Positions 34,493-43,025 of a DNA stretch of 64,000 nt are shown piece by piece. The notes under the pieces are model-generated. The model did not search any database. It saw only the letters and a list, made by a program, of their open reading frames with translations, and was not told the DNA's origin. Within the stretch, counting starts at the first letter, position 1. Each line of letters opens with the position of its first letter. The translations under genes were made by a program, and so were the position numbers. Location of the stretch: positions 239,010 through 303,009 of the forward strand of contig JAKLGK010000001.1 in assembly GCA_022710725.1 (NCBI GenBank), in the 5' to 3' direction. The DNA comes from Verrucomicrobiota bacterium (GTDB lineage Bacteria; Verrucomicrobiota; Kiritimatiellia; CAIQIC01; JAGNIJ01).

Positions 34493-35683
34493 TCACGACT
34501 CCTTCCCCGTCAATCGCCGGTACAACGCCAGCAGCTTCGCCGCGCTCGCCGCCCACCCGTGCTCGGCCACGGCCTTGCGCCGGTTCCATTCGCCCATTTG
34601 CTTCCGAAGCTCCGGGTTGCCGGCCAACCGGAGCAGCCCCTGCGCCAGCGCGCCGGGATCCTTGATGGGAGAGATCACCCCGCCGGGGGCGAGGCGGAGG
34701 GATGAGGGATGAAGGGTGGAGGACGAAGAAGAGTCGCCGATGAGAACCGGCACCCAGGCGCAATCGGTCGTGGCAATCGGCAGCCTGGAGGCCATGGCCT
34801 CGATGGTCGCGAAGGAAAACGATTCGTAGTCGCTGGAGATGACCTTGATGTCCACCGCCGCATAGAGGGCCGGCAGCTCCGTAAACGGCACTTCGCCGAG
34901 GAACAATACGCGGTCGGCGATGCCCAGTTCCGCGCAGTCTTTCTGGACCCAGGACTTCAGGTGCCCCTCGCCCACGAGGATCAGGCGCGCATCGGGCCGC
35001 TCCTTGAGAAATTCCGCGAAGGCGCGGACCAGCATCTGGTGATTCTTGAAGTCCTGGAACCGGGCGACGTACAGGACCAGGCAGGTATCGGGTCCGATTC
35101 CAAGCCGCCGGCGGAAATCCGAGGGCTGCGGGCGGAACAGGTCCGTGTCCACCGAGTTCGGGATGTTCTCGCAGTCCGGGCGCACGAGGCGCCGGATTTT
35201 CTCCACCGACACGCCGCTGGCGATCACGCCGTCCGTGGCGCGCAGGCCCGGGGAATCCTTCGCCCCCTCCGGGCCGGTGAGGCGGACGACGACCGGGATT
35301 TTCAAGCCCGCGCGCTTCGCCGCCGCGGGCCAGTCGGGCATCTCGCAGAGGTGCACGATGTCGTACTCCGCCTGGCGCGGCAGCACCCATTTCAACGCGC
35401 GCGCCTCGAAGAGCCGGCGGTCCAGCAGCCATACCCGCCAGCCGCCCCGCATGCGGTCCCACGGAATCCACGCCAGCCAGGGCGACCGGACCGTGTGCAT
35501 TGCCGGCGGCGGCTGGAAGGACGCGGGGATCACCGGCGGGCGGCCGCGGCTGAACAGGGGCAGGCCGGAAAGATACGACACCTCGCAGCCCAGCTTCGCG
35601 AGGTGTCGCCCGATTTCGAGGTCGAACGTCTCCCCCCCGCCCCGGACCAGGCTCAACATGCGATTGATGAACAAAACCTTCAT
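34493..35683 (-). CDS. Family 4 glycosyltransferase with a repeat-derived internal insertion
   Basis: A 396-residue GT-B enzyme starting [23 protein letters not shown]. The N-terminal acceptor half and the C-terminal donor half ([43 protein letters not shown]) are typical. The next conserved stretch, usually IGDGxTGLLxPxxDPxALA, is split here: VPVLIGD is followed by [18 protein letters not shown] and then [12 protein letters not shown]. The extra residues are encoded by heptamer repeats at 34697-34717. The upstream frame beyond ATG 35683 runs into repeat N2 and is not used. Sugar specificity unknown. Confidence 0.88.
   Translation of the reverse strand: MKVLFINRMLSLVRGGGETFDLEIGRHLAKLGCEVSYLSGLPLFSRGRPPVIPASFQPPPAMHTVRSPWLAWIPWDRMRGGWRVWLLDRRLFEARALKWVLPRQAEYDIVHLCEMPDWPAAAKRAGLKIPVVVRLTGPEGAKDSPGLRATDGVIASGVSVEKIRRLVRPDCENIPNSVDTDLFRPQPSDFRRRLGIGPDTCLVLYVARFQDFKNHQMLVRAFAEFLKERPDARLILVGEGHLKSWVQKDCAELGIADRVLFLGEVPFTELPALYAAVDIKVISSDYESFSFATIEAMASRLPIATTDCAWVPVLIGDSSSSSTLHPSSLRLAPGGVISPIKDPGALAQGLLRLAGNPELRKQMGEWNRRKAVAEHGWAASAAKLLALYRRLTGKES
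34697..34717. repeat. In-frame heptamer repeat inside a glycosyltransferase gene
   Basis: Three tandem 7-mers (GAGGGAT, GAGGGAT, GAAGGGT on plus). On the minus coding strand they encode part of the extra STLHPSSL segment in the donor half of the enzyme. Confidence 0.75.
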
Positions 35684-35691
35684 GCGTATTT

Positions 35692-35757
35692 GAACAGGTG
35701 GCAACGGAGGGAACAGAGAGTCCCGATCCCCTCCGTTATCTCTGTGGCCTCCTGCTC
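35692..35757. repeat. Nonamer-periodic hairpin repeat N2
   Basis: Three 9-mers on one side (GAACAGGTG, GCAACGGAG, GGAACAGAG) and three on the other (CTCCGTTAT, CTCTGTGGC, CTCCTGCTC) can fold into a ~27-bp imperfect stem with a 12-base loop. It fills the gap between two GT4 genes. Confidence 0.8.
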
Positions 35758-35762
35758 CCTCG

Positions 35763-36968
35763 TCATGCCGTTCGCCCGAACCGTTCCATCCACTTCCGCA
35801 GCATGTTCTTGACCGGCGCCGGGATCAGCGTGCGCCAGGTCGGCTTCAGTTCGCGCGGGACTTCGTACCGGTCCAGCGACAGCGCCGGCGCGCGGCGGTC
35901 GGGCCCGTCGAGCATGGCGCGAAACCCCTCGGCGTAGAGCTGTGCCGTGCGCTCCGCGGAGAAATGCTCCTCGATGCGCTTCCGCGCGGCCGCGCTCATC
36001 CGGGCGCACAGGGCCCGGTCGCCCGCCAGTTTCACGACGGCCTGCGCGAAAGCGGCGACGTCCCCGACCGGCGCCAGCAGGCCGCTGACGCCGTCCTCCA
36101 CGATGCGGTCCACGGAGTCGTGTATCCGGAAGGCCACCGGCGCGCAACCCGCGGCCATCGCCTGGAGCATCGCGTTGGGGCAGGCCTCCAGCCGCGACGG
36201 CAGCAGGAAGCCGTCGCTCTCGTCGAGGAGCCGGTCCACGCGATCGAGCGGCTGGTTCCCGAGCAATTCGACCCGATCTTCCAAGCCGAGCCGGCGAAAG
36301 CCCTCCCGCAACCGCTGTTCATCCGGCCCGTTCCCGACGGCGGTGAGGAAGACATCGGCGCCGGCGTCGAGCGCCTGCCGCAGGATCGCGGGCAACATCA
36401 AGGTGCCCTTGTCCAGGTCGGACAGGCGCCCGGTGTAGATCAGCCGGAACGGGCGGCGGCCCGGGTCCCGCGCCGGCAGCGGCCGGAGCACCGCGCCGTT
36501 GTAGGCAATGCGAACCGATCCCGCCGGGAAGCCATAGGAGTGTTCGAGGTCATGGGCCACGCGGTGGCTGACCGCGAACACGGCGTTCAGGTGTCCTGCG
36601 ACCGCGCGGGCGGACACGTAGGCGCTGCGCGCCATCAGCGCCACGCGGGCCGCGCACCGCACGCCGCGCGGCAGGTACCGCGCCAGGTTCGTCGTCAGGA
36701 CGTCGCAGCCCGGCAGGATCAGCGCGCCGCGATAATCCTGCAGTTCCAAGTGCCGGACCAGGGCGCGCGTGGCGTCCGGCAGGCCGTCCGGGAGTTCCAG
36801 AAAATCCACGCCTTCCAGGCCCTCGAACCGCGAGCCGGCGAAGGTCTCGACGGAATACGGCGGCACGCACCGGAAGTCCACGCCGAGCGCGGCCAGGCGC
36901 GGCCGCACGCGCTGGAAGAACGTGAACGTGCCGCCGGCCTGCGGCTCGCAAAGGTACGCAATCTTCAT
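35763..36968 (-). CDS. Family 4 glycosyltransferase
   Basis: A 401-residue GT-B enzyme starting MKIAYLCEPQAGGTFTFFQ. The donor half has LIYTGRLSDLDKGTLMLP, RVELLGNQPLDRV and PSRLEACPNAMLQAMAAGCAPVAF, then DGVSGLLAPVGDVAAFAQAV, which is the uninterrupted version of the loop that is broken in the neighbouring GT4. Its start overlaps the upstream membrane-protein stop (ATGA). It ends just before repeat N2. Substrate unknown. Confidence 0.9.
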   Translation of the reverse strand: MKIAYLCEPQAGGTFTFFQRVRPRLAALGVDFRCVPPYSVETFAGSRFEGLEGVDFLELPDGLPDATRALVRHLELQDYRGALILPGCDVLTTNLARYLPRGVRCAARVALMARSAYVSARAVAGHLNAVFAVSHRVAHDLEHSYGFPAGSVRIAYNGAVLRPLPARDPGRRPFRLIYTGRLSDLDKGTLMLPAILRQALDAGADVFLTAVGNGPDEQRLREGFRRLGLEDRVELLGNQPLDRVDRLLDESDGFLLPSRLEACPNAMLQAMAAGCAPVAFRIHDSVDRIVEDGVSGLLAPVGDVAAFAQAVVKLAGDRALCARMSAAARKRIEEHFSAERTAQLYAEGFRAMLDGPDRRAPALSLDRYEVPRELKPTWRTLIPAPVKNMLRKWMERFGRTA

Positions 36969-38569
36969 GGAAGCGGCGACAGCGGAGGGCGGGGCGGCAC
37001 GGATTGGGCCGCCTGGAACACGTCGACGATAAACACGCGGTCCAGCGGCGTCCGGAAGGGCTCGTCGGGACGGTACCGGGTGTGCCAGGCCAGTTCGCTC
37101 CCGTCGACGCGCGCCCCGCACTCGACGTCTTGGATCACTTGCACATGCGGGGACATCGCCCCGGCGAGCCGCTGCACCATGCCCAACGGCACGAAGCCGC
37201 GGAAGAGCAGCGTGTTCCCGTACTCGGCCCAGGTGTACTCGAGCGCCGACGCCGGCGTCACCAGGCCCCGCGTCTGCCGGTGGCGGAGGGAGCCCGTATC
37301 GAACAGGAGCACGTCCTTGTCCTGCCATTCCGCCTGGCGGACGCGCAGGTAGTCGTACACGCGCCAGTTGAATTCGCCGGCCTGCCGAAAATTTTCCGAG
37401 GTCCCTTGGTTGGCCGCCAGGATGACCAGGGCCGGCACGAAGAGCGCGGTCGCCCACGCGCACCACGGCAGGCGGGCCAGCAGCAGGCCGCCGAGAAGCG
37501 TCAGCCCCATCGCGGGCAGGATGTTGAGCCGGCCCGCCGTGTACGACGCGAGGATCGTGGCCATCGAGGCGCCGGCCCAGAGCACGCCGAAGCCCGCGAC
37601 CTGCGCCGCGGAAAAGGCCGCGGGCAGCGCGTCCTCTTTATCCGAAGCCAGGCGCCGCCACAGGAAGACGGCCGCGGAAATCGCAGCGATATTGCCCAGC
37701 GCCAGCAGCCGCCGCGTCCACGGGGCCAGCGTGGAGAAGCTCATCAGCCCGGACAGGATCGCGCCGAAGAACCGGTCGCCGATCCACCAGTGGACGAGCT
37801 GCCGGGCGTTCCAGCCGATCCCCCACAGGGAGAAGCCGACCTTCATCTGGTCGGGGTAGTGCCAGGCCGTGTTCAGGCCGAACGAATCGGTCGCCCGCCA
37901 TGCCGCGTACAGCAGGAAGGCCGCGCCGAACGGAACCATTTTCAGGAGCGCGCGCCCGAGCGACCGGCGCCATGGCAGGATCGCCAGGCCGACGGCGGGC
38001 AGCAGGATGCCCTGCTCGTACGAGAACAGGCCGACGGCGTAGGCCAGCGCCGCGCCCGCCAGCCAGGCCGCCCCGCCGCGCCGGACGTGGGCCACGAACA
38101 GCCAGCCGGCGAGGGCATAGAACAGCAGGCCGCACGTCACCTCGTTGAGGATCTGGGTGGACCACTGCCACGTCTCGTGCAGGTTGGGCAGCAGGGCGAA
38201 CAAGGCGCCCTGGAGCGCGGCCACGCGGCGGCTCCCGGTCAGCTCCAAGCCCATCTTCATGATGAACCAGAGCATCAGCGAATGCGACAGCAGCGACAGG
38301 ATCGTCCAGTACACCGGCCGCGGCCCGAACAGGCGATACCCGACGGCCACGGCCGTGGTGCTCAACGGCCGGTTCGGGTCCTGGAGGCTGACCGTGACGG
38401 CCTCCTTCATCGAGGGGAACAGCGTGCTGCGGGCGTAGTTGGTCCAGTCGTCCGCCACGAACACGGCCCAGGGCGAGGGCAGATAGCGGGACCAGACCTG
38501 GAGCAGCAGCACGCCCAGCACAACCCCCCAGCCCAACCTCCGCCTGGAACCGTTATTGAATCCGTCCAT
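36965..38569 (-). CDS. Large polytopic membrane protein, GT-C-like, unknown
   Basis: A 534-residue protein with about ten or more spans. The early loop VFVADDWTNYARSTLFPS has the DD pair expected in GT-C transferases, followed by PNRPLSTTAVAVGYRLFGP and LHETWQWSTQILNEV. The last ~150 residues are a soluble domain (LRVRQAEWQDKDVLLFD..., LEYTWAEYGNTLLFRGF). It is probably a lipid-linked sugar transferase or polymerase acting on the periplasmic face; this is inference. The ATG at 38569 is used; ATG 38587 is also open. It is coupled to the following GT4 by ATGA. Confidence 0.72.
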   Translation of the reverse strand: MDGFNNGSRRRLGWGVVLGVLLLQVWSRYLPSPWAVFVADDWTNYARSTLFPSMKEAVTVSLQDPNRPLSTTAVAVGYRLFGPRPVYWTILSLLSHSLMLWFIMKMGLELTGSRRVAALQGALFALLPNLHETWQWSTQILNEVTCGLLFYALAGWLFVAHVRRGGAAWLAGAALAYAVGLFSYEQGILLPAVGLAILPWRRSLGRALLKMVPFGAAFLLYAAWRATDSFGLNTAWHYPDQMKVGFSLWGIGWNARQLVHWWIGDRFFGAILSGLMSFSTLAPWTRRLLALGNIAAISAAVFLWRRLASDKEDALPAAFSAAQVAGFGVLWAGASMATILASYTAGRLNILPAMGLTLLGGLLLARLPWCAWATALFVPALVILAANQGTSENFRQAGEFNWRVYDYLRVRQAEWQDKDVLLFDTGSLRHRQTRGLVTPASALEYTWAEYGNTLLFRGFVPLGMVQRLAGAMSPHVQVIQDVECGARVDGSELAWHTRYRPDEPFRTPLDRVFIVDVFQAAQSVPPRPPLSPLP

Positions 38570-38583
38570 ACCGTTGCTCGCTT

Positions 38584-38659
38584 GCACAGGAGTTCGCAGG
38601 GAAAATTGAGCCCAACACTCCCCCTCTGTTCACTCCGTTACCTCCTGTTCCTCAATTCC
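38584..38659. repeat. Nonamer-periodic repeat N3
   Basis: Opposed 9-mers: GCACAGGAG on the left; CTCTGTTCA, CTCCGTTAC, CTCCTGTTC and CTCAATTCC on the right. The right side encodes the C-terminal tail of the minus-strand gene ending at 38630. Confidence 0.7.
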
Positions 38660-39619
38660 CTTCAGGCTTACGCCCTCGCGGACGAGGAAGTAGGAGCCAA
38701 GGACCACGTTCGCGAGCATGTTCAGCGCGTGGGTGACCAACGCGTAAGCGAGGGCCGGCCCCTTGGGCACCCACAGGCTCAAGGCCAGGATCGCGGCCGC
38801 GTGGTAGACGCCCACGTAGCCCGGTGACGATGGGATCGCCGAACCGAGGTTGACCACCACAAGGACGAGGAAGCCGGCGAACCAGGGCGTATCGAAATTG
38901 AAGGCGCGCACCCACAGCAGCGTCGCCGTGCCGCCGATCGTCCAGATGGCCAGGGACAGGCCCGCCGCCGCGGCCAGGGTCGCGGGCCGCCGCGTGGCGG
39001 CCGCGCCGGAGGCGAACCCCGAGGCGATGGAGGCCACCCGGTCGGCGATCCGGTGCGGCATGACCCGGGCCAATAGCCCGGTGAGCCGGCGCAATCGCTC
39101 CTGGTTCAGGGCCAGCGCCAGCAGCCCGACGAACGCCACCAGGGCCGCCGCGATCATGGAAGCCAGCCCGGCCTGGATGATCGGCGGGATCTGCACCAGC
39201 AGGGTCAGCAGCAGGGTGACAATGATTACCGACAGCAGGTCGAACACCCGCTCCACCGCGATGCTGCCCAGGGCGCGGCTGACGCCGAGCCCCTTCTTCC
39301 GGCCGATCCACGTGGCCCGGGCGATCTCGCCGAGGCGCAGGGGCAACACCGTGTTCGCCAGGAAGCCGATACAGATGTAGGCGAAGGTGTCTCGGACTCG
39401 CAGGCCCGGCGCGGGCGACAGCAGCACCCGCCAGCGGACCGCCGCCACGACCCAGCCCCCGAGCAACAGCAGGCCGCCGGCCGCCAGCAGCGACGGGCGC
39501 GCCCCCTTCCAGGCCGTCAGCACGTCCGCCCAGTGGACGTTGCGCAGCGCCAGGAAAAGGAACAGCGCGCTGACCAGGAGGCCCAGCCCCAACCGCCAGT
39601 TCTGCTTCAGGGTCTTCAC
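38630..39619 (-). CDS. UPF0104/LPG-synthase-TM family flippase-like membrane protein
   Basis: A 329-residue protein with about eight spans. The blocks LGGWVVAAVRWRVLLSP, GFLANTVLPLRLGEIARATWIGRK, SIAVERVFDLLSVI and SAIPSSPGYVGVYHAAAI are the family signature. Members are membrane proteins linked to lipid or polyprenyl-sugar handling; specific transport is not proven. The last residues, EEQEVTE, are encoded by repeat N3 and are not part of the usual family end. Its upstream gap (39620-39762) contains repeat N4. Confidence 0.88.
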   Translation of the reverse strand: MKTLKQNWRLGLGLLVSALFLFLALRNVHWADVLTAWKGARPSLLAAGGLLLLGGWVVAAVRWRVLLSPAPGLRVRDTFAYICIGFLANTVLPLRLGEIARATWIGRKKGLGVSRALGSIAVERVFDLLSVIIVTLLLTLLVQIPPIIQAGLASMIAAALVAFVGLLALALNQERLRRLTGLLARVMPHRIADRVASIASGFASGAAATRRPATLAAAAGLSLAIWTIGGTATLLWVRAFNFDTPWFAGFLVLVVVNLGSAIPSSPGYVGVYHAAAILALSLWVPKGPALAYALVTHALNMLANVVLGSYFLVREGVSLKGIEEQEVTE

Positions 39620-39697
39620 GAGGCTAGCTATAAGTTAAAGCAGCACCGGAAGGCGCGCCGGCTATTTCCACTCTTTTCTTCATTCGCTCCGCTTTCA

Positions 39698-39766
39698 CGA
39701 ACAAGAGGCAAGGGAGAGGAAACAGGCCGTCTCCGCCCTGTGTTCGCCCTGCTTCCTCCTGTTCAC
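39698..39766. repeat. Nonamer-periodic repeat N4
   Basis: A diverged copy: CGAACAAGA and GGCAAGGGA on the left, CTGTGTTCG-type and CTCCTGTTC units on the right. It touches the 3' end of the GT2 gene at 39763. Confidence 0.55.
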
Positions 39767-40503
39767 TTCCCCTTCTTCCGCCGGCCCGCGCGCCACAGGT
39801 GCCAGCGCAACTTGAGCATCTCCCGGAACACCCGCGCGATCGCCCGCCAGTTGGTCATCTTCGACTCGCCGCTCAAGCGCGGATGGATCCCGATTTCGCC
39901 GGACCGGATCCGACAGCCCCTCCGGACGGCCTGCATGATCACTTCCAGATTCACCAGGCTGGTGTTGGAGTACAGCTCCATGTCCCGCAGGATGTCCCGA
40001 CGGACAACGTAAATGCCTTCCATGCCCTCTATATTGAAGCCCACGATCAGGCTGGTCAGGCGGTGGAAACCGTAGGTGAAAAGCTTGCGGTGCGCGCCCG
40101 GCCCGCGGCGCCGGCGGCTGACCGCCAGGTCCGCGCCGTCCATCAGCTTCACAAGCTGCAGGACCTCCGCCATCTCCACCTCGCCGTCGGCCCCGACCGC
40201 CATGACATAGTCGCCCTGCGCGGCGCCGTACCCCGTCCTGGTCCCCGCGCCGATGCCGAGGTTGCGCGGGTGATGGATCGCCCGCACGTTCGCGTTCTCC
40301 GCAGCCAGCGCGTCCGCCACCCCGGCGGTGCCGTCCGTGCTGCCGTCGTCCACGACGACGATCTCGAACGTACCGATCCACGGGTTGGCCGCGACCGCCC
40401 GCTTCGTCTCCTCGACCACCGGGCGGAGGTTGTCCACCTCGTTGAACGCCAGGATCACGATGGAGAGCGCGGGGCGGGTGGTCTGGGTGGTGGGCTCGGT
40501 CAT
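39763..40503 (-). CDS. Family 2 glycosyltransferase, dolichol-phosphate mannosyltransferase type
   Basis: A 246-residue soluble GT-A enzyme. LSIVILAFNEVDNLRPVVEE, EIVVVDDGSTDGTAGVA, HPRNLGIGAGTRTGY and GADGEVEMAEV follow the DPM-synthase/ArnC pattern, but there is no C-terminal membrane region. It likely loads a sugar onto a polyprenyl phosphate for the GT-C-like enzymes nearby (inference). It overlaps the WbqC gene by four bases (ATGA). Confidence 0.88.
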   Translation of the reverse strand: MTEPTTQTTRPALSIVILAFNEVDNLRPVVEETKRAVAANPWIGTFEIVVVDDGSTDGTAGVADALAAENANVRAIHHPRNLGIGAGTRTGYGAAQGDYVMAVGADGEVEMAEVLQLVKLMDGADLAVSRRRRGPGAHRKLFTYGFHRLTSLIVGFNIEGMEGIYVVRRDILRDMELYSNTSLVNLEVIMQAVRRGCRIRSGEIGIHPRLSGESKMTNWRAIARVFREMLKLRWHLWRAGRRKKGK

Positions 40504-41228
40504 GCTGTATTCCCCGGCAGGAGGCCCTGCGTGCCCGCAAAGCCCAGGTTCATAAGCGCATCGATGATGGACATCCCCGCCGCGAATTCCGGCGTGTTGA
40601 ACTGCGCGTACCGCGGGTGCGAGAAATTCTGCGCGACAGGCGCGATCCCGGCCGCCTCGAACTTCTCGTTTTCCTGGTACGTCGCCGCCGCCACCGCGCC
40701 GTAGAGGTACGCGTTCCCGCCGACCTCCCGGACGAGCGTGACCAGCCGCTCGGTCGAGACCTCGCCCGCGCTCGGCAGCGTGGAGCTGCGGACGAACCGG
40801 CCGCCGGGAATGCCCAGGCGCTGTGCCAGCGTCGTGATCGCCAGGATATTGTACTCCGCCAGGTTCATCTCCGGGCTCTTCAGCAGCGGCTCGAGCACGG
40901 GGAATACCTCGGCGAAGGCTGGCGCCTTTTGGTAGTTGAACCGCACCACGTCCGCCAGCCGGTAGCGCTCGGACGCCGGCATGGAAATCTGCGTCTCGGT
41001 GATCAGCCGGGTCCCGTGGTAGGAGCGGTCCACGGGCAGCGTCAGCCACTTGTCCTTGCCCGGCCCCGCCAGGATTTTCGAACGGTTCACCCAGCTGCCG
41101 CCCGTCTTCGGGAGCTGGACGTTGTCCAGCAGGATGAAGCAGTCCGCGCGGGCGATCTTGTTGAAGAATCCGAGCCAGGGGAAGAAGTTCGGCTGGTGGA
41201 TCGCGACCAGCTTGCGGGGCGCGCTCAT
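40500..41228 (-). CDS. WbqC-family protein
   Basis: A 242-residue member of the WbqC-like family. LVAIHQPNFFPWLGFFNKIARADCFILLDNVQ and the FNTPEFAAGMSIIDALMNLG end are diagnostic. Family members occur in O-antigen loci next to DegT aminotransferases and are thought to modify amino sugars, probably by acyl transfer; the chemistry is uncertain. Here it is coupled to a DegT aminotransferase upstream (ATGA) and to the GT2 downstream (ATGA). Confidence 0.9.
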   Translation of the reverse strand: MSAPRKLVAIHQPNFFPWLGFFNKIARADCFILLDNVQLPKTGGSWVNRSKILAGPGKDKWLTLPVDRSYHGTRLITETQISMPASERYRLADVVRFNYQKAPAFAEVFPVLEPLLKSPEMNLAEYNILAITTLAQRLGIPGGRFVRSSTLPSAGEVSTERLVTLVREVGGNAYLYGAVAAATYQENEKFEAAGIAPVAQNFSHPRYAQFNTPEFAAGMSIIDALMNLGFAGTQGLLPGNTA

Positions 41229-42304
41229 GCTTCTTCTCCGTCCCGGAGCGGGCCGGCTTCCTTCAGCGCCTGACGAAAGGCAGTTTCGACGCGCGCGGCC
41301 TCCTCGTCGGTGGCCGCCGGATAGACCGGCAGCGCGACAATGCGCTTCATCAGGCGCGCGGCGTTCGGGTAGCGTTCGCCGGCCGAAGGCGCGATCCACC
41401 AGAACTCGGTCGAGCACGGCAGGCCGAGCCGCTCCGCGGCCCCGAGCAGCCGGTCGCGGGTTGCGGGGGGCAGCCGCAAGGCCAGTTTGAAATAGACCGA
41501 TCCATCGTTCCGGTGCAGCGACTGGCTTTCGCGGCCGCCGGCTTCGCAGAACGCGGCCAGGTACCGCCGGCCCAGCGCGGCGCGCCGCTGAACGAACCCG
41601 GGCAGCTTCGTCAGCTGCGACCGGCCCAGCGCCGCGCCGAGGTTCTGCATCTTGTAGTTGAACCGCATCCGGTCGTCGCCGCAGTGCCGGTAGTACCGGA
41701 GCCCGCGCACGCGCTCCAGCACCGGCGCGGAGGGCGAGGCCACGGCGCCGCCGTCCACCGTGGTGATGATCTTCGTCGCGTAGAACGAAAAGACGGAGGC
41801 CGCGCCGAACGATCCGGCGGGCCGGCCCTGCCACGTCCCGCCCAGCGCCTGCGCGCAATCCTCGATCACCGGCGCGCCCAGGGCGGCCAGCGCGGGAATG
41901 TCCGCGATCACGCCCGTATGGTGCGGCGCGATGATCGCCTTCGCGCGCGGCGTCAATACGCCCCGCGCGGACTCGGCCGACAGGTTGAAATCGGCCCGGT
42001 TGACGTCGGCATAGACGGGCGTCGCGCCCGCCGCCCACACGGCGTTGCGCATGGCCGGGCATGTGGAGACGCAGGGAACCACCACCTCGTCGCCCGCGCC
42101 CACCCCCAGGCCCAGCAGGGCCAGGTGCAGCGCGGCAAAACCAGACCCCACCGCCACCGCGCCGGGGAGACCCAGCCGCGCCGCCAGTTCCGCCTCGAAC
42201 GCCGCGATCTCCTCGCCGTCCGCGACGAGGCCGGAATCGAAGACGCGAAGCAGCGCCGCGCGGTCCGACGCGTCGAGGCAGGGCTTGGCGGTCGGAATGA
42301 TCAC
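41225..42304 (-). CDS. DegT/DnrJ/EryC1/StrS sugar aminotransferase
   Basis: A 359-residue PLP enzyme converting a keto-sugar nucleotide to an amino sugar. ILTP-type blocks are replaced by VVVPCVSTCPAMRNAVWAAG. PVIEDCAQALGG and the Lys-containing FSFYATKIITTVDGGAV (Lys near 180) are clear. The GTG start at 42304 overlaps the upstream acetyltransferase stop (GTGA). With the NeuD-like enzyme and WbqC it forms an aminate-then-acylate module for one sugar. The specific product is unknown. Confidence 0.88.
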   Translation of the reverse strand: MIIPTAKPCLDASDRAALLRVFDSGLVADGEEIAAFEAELAARLGLPGAVAVGSGFAALHLALLGLGVGAGDEVVVPCVSTCPAMRNAVWAAGATPVYADVNRADFNLSAESARGVLTPRAKAIIAPHHTGVIADIPALAALGAPVIEDCAQALGGTWQGRPAGSFGAASVFSFYATKIITTVDGGAVASPSAPVLERVRGLRYYRHCGDDRMRFNYKMQNLGAALGRSQLTKLPGFVQRRAALGRRYLAAFCEAGGRESQSLHRNDGSVYFKLALRLPPATRDRLLGAAERLGLPCSTEFWWIAPSAGERYPNAARLMKRIVALPVYPAATDEEAARVETAFRQALKEAGPLRDGEEA

Positions 42305-42990
42305 GGGTGCGCCTTCTCCCATTCGTCCACGGTGCGGGCCACGCGCGCGGGGGCGCCGACCACGAGGCACCGGTCGGGCACGTCCTTCAGGACCACCGCG
42401 CCCGCGCCGACGATCGCGCCCGCGCCGATCCGGACGGCCGAGCCCAGGATCGCGCCCGGCCCGATGTACGCGCCCGCGCCGATCCGGACCTTGCCCGCGG
42501 AGTGCACGCCCGGGCTGATGAACACGTCGTCCCCGATCACGTTGTCGTGGTCGAGGCTGGTCCCGGAGTAAATGGTGAGGTTCCCGCCCAGCTGCGAATC
42601 GGTGTTCACGACGACGCCGGGCCCGGCGAAGAGCCCGCGCGGCCGCGCGACGGACGGCGCGATGAAGGCCGCCGGGTGCACGATCGGCGGCGCGTCCACG
42701 CCGAGGCCCGCCGCCCAGCGCATGAGCGCCGCCGCCTTGTCGCGCAGCCGGATATTGCCCATGCCCAGCGCGACGCCCAGGACGAGGCCGCGCGCGTGCC
42801 ATTCCGGCAGCAGGCCCAGGGCGCCGCGGACCGGCACGCCGTGGATCGCCGTCCCGTGCTTGGCCGGGGCATCGTCCAGGACCGCGAGGACCGGACCGAG
42901 GCCGGCCAGGCGGATCGTCTCGATCACGACCTTGGCGTGAAAGCCCGCGCCCAGGATCACCAGGCCGGGAGAAAGCGGTTCAGCGTTCAT
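42301..42990 (-). CDS. NeuD/PglD-family sugar acyltransferase
   Basis: A 229-residue protein. The N-terminal Rossmann-like PglD domain begins LVILGAGFHAKVVIETIRLAG. A left-handed beta helix follows (residues ~110-215) with the His-containing SGTSLDHDNVIGDDVFISPGVHSAGK and closing VVGAPARVAR. PglD enzymes N-acetylate UDP-4-amino sugars, and the coupled DegT aminotransferase fits that route. O-acetylation as in NeuD is the alternative. Confidence 0.88.
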   Translation of the reverse strand: MNAEPLSPGLVILGAGFHAKVVIETIRLAGLGPVLAVLDDAPAKHGTAIHGVPVRGALGLLPEWHARGLVLGVALGMGNIRLRDKAAALMRWAAGLGVDAPPIVHPAAFIAPSVARPRGLFAGPGVVVNTDSQLGGNLTIYSGTSLDHDNVIGDDVFISPGVHSAGKVRIGAGAYIGPGAILGSAVRIGAGAIVGAGAVVLKDVPDRCLVVGAPARVARTVDEWEKAHP

Positions 42991-43025
42991 GTTCTCTTCC
43001 GTTCCGCGAGCGGACGCGTTCGCCG

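Noticed and set aside
34493..35683. GT4 gene as a pseudogene because of the repeat insertion
   Set aside because: The frame is intact and all other motifs are preserved, so it is kept as a CDS with an odd insertion.
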